DNA from: Butyrivibrio sp. MC2021
Lineage (GTDB): Bacteria; Bacillota; Clostridia; Lachnospirales; Lachnospiraceae
Assembly: GCF_000621605.1 (NCBI RefSeq)
Contig: NZ_JHXX01000016.1
Coordinates: 1-59,205 of the forward strand
DNA length: 59,205 bases
Reading direction: 5' to 3'
Shown: positions 1 to 9,535 of the stretch, in pieces
Numbering within the stretch: position 1 is the first letter of the stretch
Layout: every line of letters begins with the position of its first letter
Notes under the pieces: model-generated
Seen by the model: only the letters and a program-made list of their open reading frames with translations
What the model was told of the DNA's origin: nothing
Databases searched by the model: none
Made by a program: the position numbers and the translations under genes

Positions 1-190
<190 letters not shown>

Positions 191-390
191 ATGTTTTGTT
201 CAATCCGGCCAGAACTAAAAGCTTGGCTTTAATGTTCTGTCCGTTATTACTTTTGGTTTGTTAATTCTGAATAATTCTCTTGGAATTTTTCAGGGTTGCA
301 TTACTGTTTATTTGTCAAGGTTCATGGAGCCTAGAATCCGCTCCATTACTGCATTTGCGGTGCTTTGTAACCGCAGCAGCAACGTATATA

Positions 391-465
391 AATATATCAC
401 TGGGTATATATAATGTCAACAACTTTTTTCAACTTTTTTTACTTTTTTTATAATTTCCCTTAAAC
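391..465 (-). promoter_or_regulatory. rRNA operon promoter with A-rich UP-like element
   Basis: On the minus strand a perfect -35 box TTGACA (414-419) is followed, after exactly 17 bases, by the -10 box TATATT (391-396). Immediately upstream (about 421-465) lie repeated A tracts of six to seven A, like the UP elements that bind the RNA polymerase alpha subunit at rRNA promoters. The distance to the 16S 5' end is about 200 bases, a normal leader length. The leader (190-390) holds no ORF. Confidence 0.85.
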
Positions 466-470
466 ACCAG

Positions 471-496
471 AAAAGACCTGCATTGCAGGCCTTTTC
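471..496 (-). terminator. Rho-independent terminator after the 524-1384 lipoprotein gene
   Basis: Read on the minus strand, GAAAAGGCCTGC and GCAGGTCTTTTC pair around a three-base loop and are followed by a T-rich stretch a little downstream. It lies about 30 bases after the lipoprotein stop codon and just upstream of the rRNA promoter, so it separates the two units. Confidence 0.75.
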
Positions 497-523
497 ACCA
501 TGCTCAGTTTGAGCTGTTTTTTC

Positions 524-1384
524 TTATTTCAGGTAAACAACCTGTTCATTACCGCCTTCTCCAACGATAAGTCCAAGGGTTTCAATATGGGTCGCTTCGC
601 TGGCATCTATCTGTGTAAGAACTACCAGGCTCTCATGGGCTCTGGATTCTATTGTCCCTATAAAGGATGAAAGGTCATTGGGAAGGAATGTCACTGAAGT
701 ATAACCTATATTCTTATCATTCAGTAATACCTGGAATAAAAGGTTATACTTTATCATATTCACATCTTTGCTGGAATCTGATCCATTGTACAGGTCAAAT
801 CTAAGTACCAGAAGTTTCTTTCCCTTGTCAGCGTTTACAACATAGCTCTTTGAGCTCTCGGGAAATGTACTTGAAACCGAGTAGCCCTCATATGAAAGGA
901 AAAGATCCTGGGCTATCTCCTGGGAATCATCAGCGCTGATGGTTATAGCCTGAGGATTAGCTTCTGCTTCAGCACTTCCTGTATCAGGAATATTTTCAGA
1001 ACCGGAGTCGCCCCTTGATGCCAGATCCTCTCCTGTCATGGTCTGTTCCTGGGTATCTCCGGAAGGATTATCTGCTGTAGGCTCTGCAACAGGCTGCGGA
1101 GCCGGCTGCTGGGGTGTAGTCTGTGTAGTGCTCTCCTGTTCTTTCGCAGCCTCCTTGGCATCTTTTCTGGCCTGACGTTCTCTGCTTTTTTGTTCTTCCT
1201 TGGCATCAACGTAAACAAGCCTCTCCTGGCCGTTATTTGAGTACTTCATAAGAAGTCCCACGGCGTACTCCACAGTCTGATCATACTCTTCCTGTGTGAG
1301 TTCCGGAAACTGCTCACCACAACCTGACAAAACCAGGATGCAACCTATGACAGCCAAAAGCCCATAGTACTTTCTAACCCTCAT
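524..1384 (-). CDS. Lipoprotein of unknown function, Ser/Thr/Gln-rich linker
   Basis: A 286-residue secreted lipoprotein. The start is ATG with GAGG about ten bases upstream. The N-terminus has basic residues, a hydrophobic core and the lipobox LSGC with the modified Cys at about residue 22. A charged helical stretch (about 60-85) leads into a long low-complexity linker rich in Gln, Pro, Thr and acidic residues (about 85-150). The C-terminal 130 residues look like a compact beta-sandwich such as the DUF4352/DUF5067-type domains common on clostridial lipoproteins, but I cannot assign it firmly. It is the last gene of a unit with a two-component system, 17 bases after the kinase stop, so it may be an accessory or target of that system. 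Function unknown. Confidence 0.8.
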   Translation of the reverse strand: MRVRKYYGLLAVIGCILVLSGCGEQFPELTQEEYDQTVEYAVGLLMKYSNNGQERLVYVDAKEEQKSRERQARKDAKEAAKEQESTTQTTPQQPAPQPVAEPTADNPSGDTQEQTMTGEDLASRGDSGSENIPDTGSAEAEANPQAITISADDSQEIAQDLFLSYEGYSVSSTFPESSKSYVVNADKGKKLLVLRFDLYNGSDSSKDVNMIKYNLLFQVLLNDKNIGYTSVTFLPNDLSSFIGTIESRAHESLVVLTQIDASEATHIETLGLIVGEGGNEQVVYLK

Positions 1385-1401
1385 AAACTACCTCTTAAGT
1401 C

Positions 1402-2922
1402 TCATTTAGTCTCCAGTTCAAAATAAAACTCAACTCCGTTGTCATAATTGATAACGCCGTAATCCTGATGCATGCCTTCCATAATTGCCCTGACAATCGA
1501 AAGTCCGACACCGCTGCCTCCGTACTCTCTGGTTCTGGCCTTATCAACCTTGTAGAACTTATCCCAGATATGTCCGATGCTTTCCTCCGGTATCGGTTTA
1601 CCTGTATTAAATACAGATACTCTGACAGTATTTTCTTTTTTCTGCAGCTTGACCTCTATTATCCTCTCTCCGTCTATATGATTGAGGGCATTGCTGTAAT
1701 AATTCTGAAGAACTTCTTCGATCTTGAATTCATCACCCCATACAAAAATTGGGCTGTAGTCGTCAAATTTTACAGTAACATCCTTTTTCTGTGCCAAAAG
1801 CTCCGCTGACTTAAGATAGTTACTGACCATATCCACAATGTCAAAACGCTCCATGTTGGCTTTTTCATTGCCGAACTCAAGCTGATTCAGCGTAAGGAGC
1901 TTTTTAACCATGATATTCATCTTGGAGGCTTCATCCATGATGACTTCGCAGTAAAAGTTTCTGCTCTCCTCATCATCATTGATGCCTTCCTTAAGACCTT
2001 CCGCGTAGCCCTGAATAAGTGCTATGGGTGTTTTCAGCTCATGAGAAACATTGGCCAAAAACTCCTTTCGCATCTCATCAACCTCTTCTTTTCGCGCGAT
2101 ATCGCGTTTAAGGGCCACGTTGGCATTCTTAAGCTCTTTAATGGTTGATTCCAGTGTCTCGGAGAGCTCATTCATATTTTCTCCGAGGACGTCAATCTCA
2201 TTGTGAGAAGTACCGTCATCAACGTACTTCGCTTCAAAATTGAGCTTTTTCATCTCATCGGAAATGAGATAAAGTCTCTTGATGGGATCTGTAAACTTCT
2301 TTGAAATATAAAGGATCAAAACAGAACCGGTAACAACTGCCATAATTCCAACATATGCCATGAAAGTATTGGAAATCATAACATTATCCTTGATACTCTC
2401 CATGGTGGATCTGACCAGAACAAGGTTGCCGCTTCCAACAACACCCCACATTTCGAGATATTGTCTTCCGGTAGTTCTGTCCTCATCAAGCTGAAGTGTA
2501 TAGTCGTCCCCCATATCCAAAACGGTCTTATTCTCTATAAAATAATCACCGCCGGTGGGATTGATCATATTTTCCCAAAGAATCTTGGTGAGCATTTCCG
2601 CATTACTTGCAGAAGCCTTGACAGTCTTGGAATCTGCATCAAGAACGATCATTTCAATATTGTATCGCTCACAGATTCGTGTAATTTCTATATCGAACTC
2701 ATCGGATGTAATATCGCCGTTTCTAATAGCAGTGGATATACTCCTGTACGCCTCGATGATCGCTTCTCTTTTATTCTGAACATAAAACTGTTCCATAAAG
2801 AGAAGGTTAATAACAAGGCAAAGTGCAAAGGTTCCTATCATTGTGAGTAGGAATGCCATACTCATTTCGAAGCGTATCGAACGGGTCTTATCCGAGGCCG
2901 GATTACTTGTCGATTTCTTCAA
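1402..2922 (-). CDS. Membrane sensor histidine kinase
   Basis: A 506-residue HAMP-type sensor kinase. Membrane segments lie at about 20-45 and 188-208 and enclose an extracellular sensing domain of about 140 residues. HAMP covers about 209-262. The dimerisation and phosphoacceptor helix has the phosphorylated His near residue 294 in VSHELKTP. The C-terminal HATPase domain shows the N box (NYYSNALNH) and the GSGVGLSIV glycine box. The start is TTG at 2920-2922, giving a 20-base overlap with the response regulator gene and implying translational coupling; a GGGG stretch lies seven bases upstream. A later ATG at 2865 lacks a visible ribosome binding site. It phosphorylates the neighbouring OmpR-type regulator; the signal is unknown. 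Confidence 0.93.
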   Translation of the reverse strand: MKKSTSNPASDKTRSIRFEMSMAFLLTMIGTFALCLVINLLFMEQFYVQNKREAIIEAYRSISTAIRNGDITSDEFDIEITRICERYNIEMIVLDADSKTVKASASNAEMLTKILWENMINPTGGDYFIENKTVLDMGDDYTLQLDEDRTTGRQYLEMWGVVGSGNLVLVRSTMESIKDNVMISNTFMAYVGIMAVVTGSVLILYISKKFTDPIKRLYLISDEMKKLNFEAKYVDDGTSHNEIDVLGENMNELSETLESTIKELKNANVALKRDIARKEEVDEMRKEFLANVSHELKTPIALIQGYAEGLKEGINDDEESRNFYCEVIMDEASKMNIMVKKLLTLNQLEFGNEKANMERFDIVDMVSNYLKSAELLAQKKDVTVKFDDYSPIFVWGDEFKIEEVLQNYYSNALNHIDGERIIEVKLQKKENTVRVSVFNTGKPIPEESIGHIWDKFYKVDKARTREYGGSGVGLSIVRAIMEGMHQDYGVINYDNGVEFYFELETK

Positions 2923-3586
2923 ACTTATACCCCATTCCCCAAATTGTCTTTATCATGTCTCCCTTGGATCCAAGCTTGCCACGAAGCTTTTTAACATGAG
3001 TATCTATAGTTCTGGCATCGCCGAAATAATCATAATTCCAGACATTATTCAGAATTTTCTCACGTGAAAGAGCAACTCCCTTGTTTTCAAAGAAGAATGA
3101 TAAAAGTTCAAATTCTTTATAGCTAAGCTCTATTTCCTTGCCGTCAACTTCTACGCTGTGAGCAACTTTATTTACCACGATTCCGCCCACTTCCATGACC
3201 TGATTATTGATAGCCTGGTTGGTTCTTCTGAGTATCGCGGAAACTCTCGCTGCCAGGATCTTGGGGCTGAATGGCTTGGAAATATATTCATCAACTCCGA
3301 GTTCAAAGCCTAAAAGCTCATCTCTCTCTTCCGACTTGGCTGTAAGCATGATGATCGGAACCTTGGAGTTGGAACGGATTTCTCTGCACACTTCCCATCC
3401 GTCTCTTCTGGGCATCATAACATCCAGAATTATGAGCGAAATATCCTTGTCATCATAAAAGAGATCAAGAGCCTGTTGTCCGTCCTCTGCCTCTAAAACA
3501 AGATATCCGTCCTTTACCAAAAAGTCTTTAACGAGTTTGCGCATCCTGCTCTCGTCATCAACTACAAGAATCTTCAGATCATCCAT
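2903..3586 (-). CDS. OmpR/PhoB-family response regulator
   Basis: A 227-residue two-domain regulator. The receiver domain (about 1-120) has the acidic pair near residues 10-11 (VVDDE), phosphoacceptor Asp55 (LDVMMPRRDG), a conserved Thr in MLTAKSE, and Lys in YISKPF. The C-terminal winged helix (about 130-225) ends in the typical DTHVKKLRGKLG recognition-helix region and GMGYKF. AGGAGGA lies eight bases before the ATG. The gene overlaps the kinase and sits 18 bases after the small membrane protein gene, so the pair is cotranscribed with the glycogen debranching enzyme. Targets cannot be told from the sequence. Confidence 0.95.
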   Translation of the reverse strand: MDDLKILVVDDESRMRKLVKDFLVKDGYLVLEAEDGQQALDLFYDDKDISLIILDVMMPRRDGWEVCREIRSNSKVPIIMLTAKSEERDELLGFELGVDEYISKPFSPKILAARVSAILRRTNQAINNQVMEVGGIVVNKVAHSVEVDGKEIELSYKEFELLSFFFENKGVALSREKILNNVWNYDYFGDARTIDTHVKKLRGKLGSKGDMIKTIWGMGYKFEEIDK

Positions 3587-3604
3587 TAAGTAATTCCTCC
3601 TAGC

Positions 3605-4213
3605 CTAGTTGCTTTCTGTATCCTCATAATAACTTGAAGTATCTTCGATGCCAAGTCTTTTTTCCGCTTCCCTTACCTTCTTTTCCCTATCGGTAAGGTC
3701 CTGCTCCCATGAGGCATAGCGATTAGTAATATTACGCCTGTAATTAATAATATTATCACTTTCGCTGAAAGCTGTAATCAAAAACATCACTATGACTAGA
3801 ATCGTCATAACAATGCTTAATACTATCGGAAAAATCCGCTTAAACTCAGGACTGGATTTTTGCTTTGCCGGCTTTATTCTCTGCCTGACACTTAAGTTTT
3901 CTATAGCTGAATGTCTTGTTACAGATACTCCCAGGGGAATAGGAATCAGGTCCTCTTCCGAATAGCCGTTTGCCAGTAGCTTGATCCGAAGATCCATAAG
4001 ATATCCCCAACCAATAGGAGTTTTAAATATCTTGTTTTCTATAGCCTTTTCATAGACCGCTTTGATATCCTGAGGCTTTGTAGCCTTGGCACGAGTATTA
4101 AGGAGCTTTATCTTATTCTGATCCATAGCTCCTTTCTGGGCGTCAATCTCAGTCATGAACTCATATCCGCCGACTATTAAATTATCACCCTTTGATTTAT
4201 CATCAGTTGCCAT
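3605..4213 (-). CDS. Single-pass membrane protein, unknown function
   Basis: A 202-residue protein I do not recognise. A longer reading from 4234 exists, but the ATG at 4211-4213 has GGAG six bases upstream and overlaps the glgX-like stop by 11 bases, so it is the better start. The first 120 residues are soluble and charged (predicted cytoplasmic), with an N-terminal segment reminiscent of a small helical adaptor. One strong membrane helix lies at about 122-147, and a charged coiled-coil-like tail (about 160-190) follows. It is translationally coupled to the debranching enzyme upstream and lies 18 bases before the response regulator. A role in connecting glycogen metabolism with the two-component system is only inference. 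Confidence 0.75.
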   Translation of the reverse strand: MATDDKSKGDNLIVGGYEFMTEIDAQKGAMDQNKIKLLNTRAKATKPQDIKAVYEKAIENKIFKTPIGWGYLMDLRIKLLANGYSEEDLIPIPLGVSVTRHSAIENLSVRQRIKPAKQKSSPEFKRIFPIVLSIVMTILVIVMFLITAFSESDNIINYRRNITNRYASWEQDLTDREKKVREAEKRLGIEDTSSYYEDTESN

Positions 4214-6380
4214 ATTCTGCTCCGTATGATGCAATGAATACGCTGACGCTTCTGGCCTTCATGGTCTTATTTCTCCAGGTAAGCGGCTTAGGTCTGTTGT
4301 AAAAATACTTGCCTGTCTCATCTCCTGTATCAACACACAATGACCAGTATGCTCCTTCAGGAGGATTCGGAAGCATGATCTGCACATCTTCCCAGAATGC
4401 ATTAATAGCAAGATAAACAATATCGTCATGTCCCTTTTTTCTGATATATCCGGCAAACCTGACGCATATTACCTTGGAATCCCCGGTAATATTGCCATTA
4501 TCAGGATTTTCGGTATGAACAGAGATATGAGGAAATCCGCATTCAGCAGGTTTAAGATCCTTTCTGATGGAAGGATGCTTTCTCCTGAACTGGATCATGT
4601 TTCTGTAGAAGTCAAAGAACTCCTTATTCTTGTCAAGAAGCTTCCAGTCAAGCCATGATATCTGATTATCCTGGCAATAGGCGTTGTTATTGCCAAACTG
4701 GGTATTGCCGAATTCATCTCCCGCATAGATCATGGGAGTTCCTCTGCTGCACATCAAAACCGTAATGGCATTACGCATCATTCTGAATCTGAGGTCATTT
4801 ATAGCAGGATCATCGGTCTCACCTTCAACACCGCAGTTCCAGCTTCTGTTGTCATTGGCTCCGTCGGTATTGTTCCAGCCATTGTCTTCATTGTGTTTTC
4901 CATTGTAGGAATAAAGATCATGAAGAGTGAAACCGTCATGACAGGTAATAAAGTTTATTGAAGACTCATATCCAAGATAGGACCCGCCATAGAGATCCAA
5001 TGAGCCGGTTATTCTTCTTACCGCATCGGGAGCTGACCAGATATCACCTTTAAGGTAAGACCTTATGTCATCCCTATATTTTCCGTTCCATTCTGCCCAT
5101 CTTTTCCAGGCAGGGAAATTACCAACCTGATACATACCACCGGCATCCCAGGCTTCGGCTATGAGCTTGACGTTTCCAAGAATAGGATCATAGGCAAGAC
5201 GCTGGATAAGAGGCGGTCTTTCCATTGGTGAACCGTCCTGATCTCTTCCCAGAATACTTGCAAGATCAAATCTGAATCCATCGACTCTGTATTCTTCAAC
5301 CCAGTATCTCAGACATTCCACAATGAATTCCTGAACTATGGGATGATTACAGTTCATAGTATTGCCGCAGCCGCTGAAATTATAGTATTGGCCGTAGGGT
5401 GTAAGGAGGTAATAAATATTATTGTCAAAGCCCTTAAAGGATATAAATGGGCCGTTTTCATTTCCTTCCGCAGTATGATTGAACACGACATCAAGGATAA
5501 CCTCAATTCCGTTATCCTTAAGGGTCTTGATCATATGTTTTAGCTCTACGCCTTCCTTGTTATACTCAGTCTGTGAGGCATAGCTTGTATTGGGGGCAAA
5601 AAAGCTAATGGTATTATATCCCCAGTAATCCAGCAGGGTTCTGCCGTTTACTTCTCTCTTATCTCTTGTTTCATCAAATTCAAAGATAGGCATCAGCTCT
5701 ACAGCAGTTACGCCAAGTCTTTTTAAGTAGTCCACCTTTTCCTTGATGCCTTCGAAGGTTCCTCTGCATCTGACATTGGAGGATTCATCCATGGTGAAGC
5801 CCCTGACGTGCATTTCATAGATAACCGAGTCGCACATTGGAACATTCAGGCTGTTTGTATCGTTCCATTCAAAGTTGTTTCGCACAACTCTAGCCCTATA
5901 GGCACCATCCTTGTTGGGTCTCTGTCCCCAGATTCTCTGGCCGGAAACAGCTTTTGCGTAAGGATCAAGAAGCACATGGCTCTTGTCAAACAAAAGACCG
6001 TTTTCAGGTTCCCAGGGACCGTCAACACTGTAGCAATACTCAAGATTCTCTATATCCAGACCGAAAACGATCATTGAGTATACTTTTCCGATTCTGTAGC
6101 TCTGAGGGAAGGGCAATGTTGCAAAGGGTTTACTCTCTCCTCTGTTATATAAAAGCAGCGTTATGGAAGTCGCACCATTGGAATTAATAGTGAAATTAAC
6201 GCCGTCAGTAAGCATAGTTGCCCCGTAAATGTTATACATTCCGGGTCTGATTCTGAATCCGTTACATACATCTAAGGCCAGCATCTGTCGGTTTAAATCG
6301 CCTTTTCTAAGCTCCCGGACCTGACGCTCGCCTATCTCTACATGTTTTCTTATCTGTTTATGCCTTCTATACTCATCCAT
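4203..6380 (-). CDS. glgX: Glycogen debranching enzyme, GlgX/isoamylase type (GH13)
   Basis: A 725-residue GH13 enzyme that hydrolyses alpha-1,6 branches of glycogen or limit dextrin. The N-terminal CBM48-like beta-sandwich spans about 45-135; the TIM barrel shows region I DVVFNHT, region II DGFRFDLAS (nucleophile Asp near 370), region III AEAWDAGG (acid/base Glu near 411) and region IV TCHDGFTL (Asp near 482). The long insertion with NYHGN-like features and the SWNCGVEGETDD block match the GlgX/isoamylase group rather than pullulanase. No signal peptide, so cytoplasmic storage glycogen is the likely substrate. No clear Shine-Dalgarno sequence is seen before the ATG at 6380. First gene of the unit running to 524. 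The GlgX against isoamylase (TreX) naming is not settled. Confidence 0.92.
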   Translation of the reverse strand: MDEYRRHKQIRKHVEIGERQVRELRKGDLNRQMLALDVCNGFRIRPGMYNIYGATMLTDGVNFTINSNGATSITLLLYNRGESKPFATLPFPQSYRIGKVYSMIVFGLDIENLEYCYSVDGPWEPENGLLFDKSHVLLDPYAKAVSGQRIWGQRPNKDGAYRARVVRNNFEWNDTNSLNVPMCDSVIYEMHVRGFTMDESSNVRCRGTFEGIKEKVDYLKRLGVTAVELMPIFEFDETRDKREVNGRTLLDYWGYNTISFFAPNTSYASQTEYNKEGVELKHMIKTLKDNGIEVILDVVFNHTAEGNENGPFISFKGFDNNIYYLLTPYGQYYNFSGCGNTMNCNHPIVQEFIVECLRYWVEEYRVDGFRFDLASILGRDQDGSPMERPPLIQRLAYDPILGNVKLIAEAWDAGGMYQVGNFPAWKRWAEWNGKYRDDIRSYLKGDIWSAPDAVRRITGSLDLYGGSYLGYESSINFITCHDGFTLHDLYSYNGKHNEDNGWNNTDGANDNRSWNCGVEGETDDPAINDLRFRMMRNAITVLMCSRGTPMIYAGDEFGNTQFGNNNAYCQDNQISWLDWKLLDKNKEFFDFYRNMIQFRRKHPSIRKDLKPAECGFPHISVHTENPDNGNITGDSKVICVRFAGYIRKKGHDDIVYLAINAFWEDVQIMLPNPPEGAYWSLCVDTGDETGKYFYNRPKPLTWRNKTMKARSVSVFIASYGAEYGN

Positions 6381-6413
6381 AGATTAATTTTATCACATAT
6401 AGTGTACACAATT

Positions 6414-6466
6414 ATAAAAAAAAGATGATATTTTGTTGATAAAACATACAAAATATCATCTTTTTA
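6414..6466 (-). terminator. Terminator of the Na+-decarboxylase operon
   Basis: On the minus strand a 15-base stem (AAAGATGATATTTTG pairing with CAAAATATCATCTTT) around a 13-base loop is followed by a run of eight T. It lies 27 bases after the OadA-type stop at 6493 and directly upstream of glgX. The T tract and A-rich stem mean glgX promoter elements must lie between about 6385 and 6413, where TGTGTACACT gives a possible extended -10. Confidence 0.88.
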
Positions 6467-6492
6467 TTTAATTTATACAAGTATCACACTTA

Positions 6493-7905
6493 TCAAACAG
6501 GGTAAGCGTTATTCTTGGTATCTGCAGCAGTTACGTCAACCTTATCCTGCTGAGCCATACGATATTTGAAGAAGTCTGTAGCAACCTGAGGGAACAGTGC
6601 GTAGGAAAGAACGTCCTCATCCTGCTGCTTCCACTGAGCAACTTCCTTCTCGAACTTTTTAAGTCCTGGCTCAAGCTTATCTGCAGGTCTGCAGGTAATA
6701 ACCTCTCTGTCACCGATGATCTTCTTCTGAACTTCAGGATTGAAAGGCTTAATTGTCTTACCATACTCACCGGCAAGGAGGTCCTTGGTCTGGTCAGTAG
6801 CAACCTTATATCTCTCACCCATAAGAACGTTCATAACAGCCTGTGTACCAACGATCTGTGATGAAGGAGTTACAAGCGGTGGCTCACCGAAGTCCTTACG
6901 AACCCGAGGGATCTCTTCAAGCACGGTATCGTACTTGTCGCTTGCATTCTGCTCTTTAAGCTGGCTAACCATGTTGGAAAGCATTCCGCCGGGAACCTGA
7001 TACATAAGAGTCTTGATATTAACACCAAGAACCTTGGCATCCATAAGTCCGCTTGCAAGACACTCCTCTCTGTAAGGTCTGAAGTGATCTGCAATCTTAG
7101 CAAGAAGCTTCTGATCAAGACCGGTCTCGAAAGGCTGGCCCTTGAATGCCTCTACCATAACCTCTGTAGCAGGCTGTGATGTACCGAGAGCGAAAGGTGA
7201 AATTGCGCAGTCGATGATATCAACGCCGGCTTCAGCAGCCTTCATGTATGTCATGCTGGCAACACCTGATGTGTAGTGTGTATGAAGGTCGATAGGAAGC
7301 TTTGTAGCACTCTTAAGAGCCTTAACAAGCTTTTCTGCCTCATAAGGAAGAAGAAGACCTGCCATATCCTTGATACAGATAGAATCTGCACCCATGTTCT
7401 CAATATCCTTAGCAATGCTCATCCAATACTCTTCTGTATAAGCATCTCCAAGTGTGTATGCAAGGGCGATCTGAGCATGTCCGCCCTCTTTCTTACAAGC
7501 CTTAACAGATGCCTCAAGGTTTCTAAGGTCGTTAAGACAGTCGAAAATTCTGATATTATCGATACCGTTAGCAATAGACTTCTGAACAAAGTACTCTACT
7601 ACGTCATCAGGATAGTGCTTGTATCCAAGAATATTCTGACCACGAAGGAGCATCTGAAGCTTGGTGTTCTTAAAGCCGTCTCTGAGCTGACGAAGTCTTA
7701 CCCATGGATCTTCCTTAAGAAATCTCATGCAGGCATCGAATGTAGCTCCGCCCCAGCACTCTACTGCATTGTATCCAACTTTATCCATTGTATCAATGAT
7801 AGGAAGCATAACCTCTGTAGGCATTCTTGTTGCGATCAGGGACTGATGCGCATCACGAAGGACTGTCTCATTGATACGAACAGGTTTTTTCACTAAATCT
7901 GCCAT
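6493..7905 (-). CDS. oadA: Oxaloacetate decarboxylase alpha-type carboxyltransferase (5S/PycB family)
   Basis: A 470-residue biotin-dependent carboxyltransferase of the oxaloacetate decarboxylase alpha, transcarboxylase 5S and pyruvate carboxylase B family. It moves carboxyl from oxaloacetate to biotin, or the reverse. Visible are the TIM-barrel start ETVLRDAHQSL with the metal-binding Asp, WGGATFDACMRFL, the catalytic Lys in ICIKDMAG, the metal-binding DLHTHYTSG and QVPGGMLSNM. The conserved carboxylase domain ends near 440. No attached biotin domain is present; the carrier is a separate gene at 9129. AAAGGAA precedes the ATG. Last gene of the five-gene operon, 28 bases after the beta subunit. 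Because a second carboxyltransferase heads the operon, the true donor and acceptor pair is uncertain. Confidence 0.93.
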   Translation of the reverse strand: MADLVKKPVRINETVLRDAHQSLIATRMPTEVMLPIIDTMDKVGYNAVECWGGATFDACMRFLKEDPWVRLRQLRDGFKNTKLQMLLRGQNILGYKHYPDDVVEYFVQKSIANGIDNIRIFDCLNDLRNLEASVKACKKEGGHAQIALAYTLGDAYTEEYWMSIAKDIENMGADSICIKDMAGLLLPYEAEKLVKALKSATKLPIDLHTHYTSGVASMTYMKAAEAGVDIIDCAISPFALGTSQPATEVMVEAFKGQPFETGLDQKLLAKIADHFRPYREECLASGLMDAKVLGVNIKTLMYQVPGGMLSNMVSQLKEQNASDKYDTVLEEIPRVRKDFGEPPLVTPSSQIVGTQAVMNVLMGERYKVATDQTKDLLAGEYGKTIKPFNPEVQKKIIGDREVITCRPADKLEPGLKKFEKEVAQWKQQDEDVLSYALFPQVATDFFKYRMAQQDKVDVTAADTKNNAYPV

Positions 7906-7933
7906 TTCTTTAATTTCCTTTCATAAAAAGTAT

Positions 7934-9076
7934 TTATACGCCGAAGACTGCCATGAATGTACCGGCAACAACTGCGGTACCGATAACTCCGGCAACGTTA
8001 GGTCCCATAGCATGCATAAGAAGGAAGTTGGAAGGATCATATTCTGAACCAACCTTCTGTGAAACTCTGGCAGCCATAGGAACGGCAGATACGCCTGCGG
8101 ATCCGATAAGAGGATTGATCTTGCCTCCTGTGATAAGGCACAAGAGCTTTCCAAGCAGACATCCTGCTGCAGTACCGAAAGCAAAAGCTATAAGTCCGAG
8201 TACAACGATGATAAGTGTTGTCTTGTTAAGGAAAGCCTCAGCACTTGTTGTAGCACCAACTGATGTACCAAGAAGGATAACTACGATGTACATAAGTGCG
8301 TTTGAAGCTGTCTCCTGAAGCTGACGAACAACTCCTGACTCTCTGAACAGATTTCCAAGCATCAGCATACCGATAAGAGGAGCTGTTGTAGGAAGGATCA
8401 TGCTGACAACTATAGTAACGATTACAGGGAAGAGAATCTTCTCCAGCTTGGATACTTCTCTAAGCTGCTGCATTCTGATGGTTCTCTCCTTCTGGGTTGT
8501 CAAAGCCTTCATGATAGGTGGCTGAATCATAGGAACCAGCGCCATGTATGAATAAGCCGCAACCGCGATAGGTCCAAGGATTGATGTCTGATGGAGCTTA
8601 CTTGCAAGGAAGATAGATGTAGGTCCATCCGCACCACCAATGATTGATACAGCGGCAGCCTGCTGATCATTAAAGCCAAAGAAAATAGCCATAAAGTAAG
8701 CAGAGAAAATACCGAACTGAGCACCAGCACCCATAAGGAAGCTGATAGGGTTGGCAATAAGGGGACCAAAGTCTGTCATAGCTCCAACGCCAAGGAAGAT
8801 AAGTGAAGGAAGGATTGCCCATTCATCGAGAATGTAGAAATAATGAAGCAGTCCACCTGCAGAATCTCCAACCGGCTTAGCCATAATCTCGGGATAAATA
8901 TTTACAAGAAGCATACCGAATGAGATCGGTACCAAAAGTAAAGGCTCAAATCCCTTAGCAATAGCAAGATATAAGAAAACCAGCGCCACAGCGACCATTA
9001 CGTAATTCTCCCAGGTCATGGTGGTAAATGCTGTTTGCTGCCAGAGATTTGATAATGTATTAACTATGTAATCCAT
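7934..9076 (-). CDS. oadB: Na+-translocating decarboxylase beta subunit
   Basis: A 380-residue multi-spanning membrane protein of the OadB/MmdB/GcdB family. It decarboxylates carboxybiotin and uses the energy to pump Na+ out of the cell. About nine to ten hydrophobic segments are seen; the family-defining [17 protein letters not shown] motif contains the conserved Asp needed for Na+ and proton transfer, and [16 protein letters not shown] and [12 protein letters not shown] near the C-terminus are also family signatures. Length is slightly below the usual 370-430. It lies between the biotin carrier and OadA genes. It makes the operon an energy-conserving device rather than a simple carboxylase. 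Confidence 0.95.
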   Translation of the reverse strand: MDYIVNTLSNLWQQTAFTTMTWENYVMVAVALVFLYLAIAKGFEPLLLVPISFGMLLVNIYPEIMAKPVGDSAGGLLHYFYILDEWAILPSLIFLGVGAMTDFGPLIANPISFLMGAGAQFGIFSAYFMAIFFGFNDQQAAAVSIIGGADGPTSIFLASKLHQTSILGPIAVAAYSYMALVPMIQPPIMKALTTQKERTIRMQQLREVSKLEKILFPVIVTIVVSMILPTTAPLIGMLMLGNLFRESGVVRQLQETASNALMYIVVILLGTSVGATTSAEAFLNKTTLIIVVLGLIAFAFGTAAGCLLGKLLCLITGGKINPLIGSAGVSAVPMAARVSQKVGSEYDPSNFLLMHAMGPNVAGVIGTAVVAGTFMAVFGV

Positions 9077-9128
9077 TTTCTATCCTCATTTCTTAATTTG
9101 ATAATTGTGAATAGTTCTCTGACAAATA

Positions 9129-9491
9129 TTAGTTAAGAGTTGCAAGAACTGTTCCTGCCTCAACAGCATCACCTGCTGCTACATCGATGCTTGCTACAGT
9201 TCCGTCTGCGGGAGCTACCATAGGGATCTCCATCTTCATGGACTCGATAGTTACAACTGTGTCGCCCTTCTTAACTGACTGACCAACATTAGCATTGATC
9301 TTAAGGACCTTACCTGCTGCACCTGCCTCAACCTTGATGCTGCCTGCGCCTGCACTTGCCTTCTTAGCAGGTGCTGCGGGAGCCTTAACTGCAGGAGCTG
9401 CTGCTCTTGCGGGAGCTGCGCCTGTGCCCTGTCCTTCTTCTACTGTTACATCATATACGTTTCCGTTAACGGTTATTGTATAGTTCTTCAT
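9129..9491 (-). CDS. Biotin carboxyl carrier protein of the decarboxylase
   Basis: A 120-residue biotin carrier. The chosen ATG (9489-9491) has AAAGGAGA five bases upstream; a longer reading from 9518 has no support. An N-terminal strand block (MKNYTITVNGNVYDVTVEE) resembles the C-terminal parts of oxaloacetate and methylmalonyl-CoA decarboxylase carriers. A flexible Ala/Pro linker (about 25-50) leads to the biotinyl domain (about 52-120) with the biotinylated Lys in ESMKMEIP. It shuttles carboxyl groups between the carboxyltransferase(s) and OadB. Its single copy, next to two carboxyltransferases, is what makes the operon interesting. Confidence 0.94.
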   Translation of the reverse strand: MKNYTITVNGNVYDVTVEEGQGTGAAPARAAAPAVKAPAAPAKKASAGAGSIKVEAGAAGKVLKINANVGQSVKKGDTVVTIESMKMEIPMVAPADGTVASIDVAAGDAVEAGTVLATLN

Positions 9492-9535
9492 TGTGTCTCC
9501 TTTCAAAATTAGAAGCATGCCTTAGCAAGCCTTAA

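Noticed and set aside
7276..7896. Plus-strand open frame of 206 codons opposite the OadA-type gene
   Set aside because: Shadow of a highly conserved gene; no promoter or ribosome binding site, unlikely composition.
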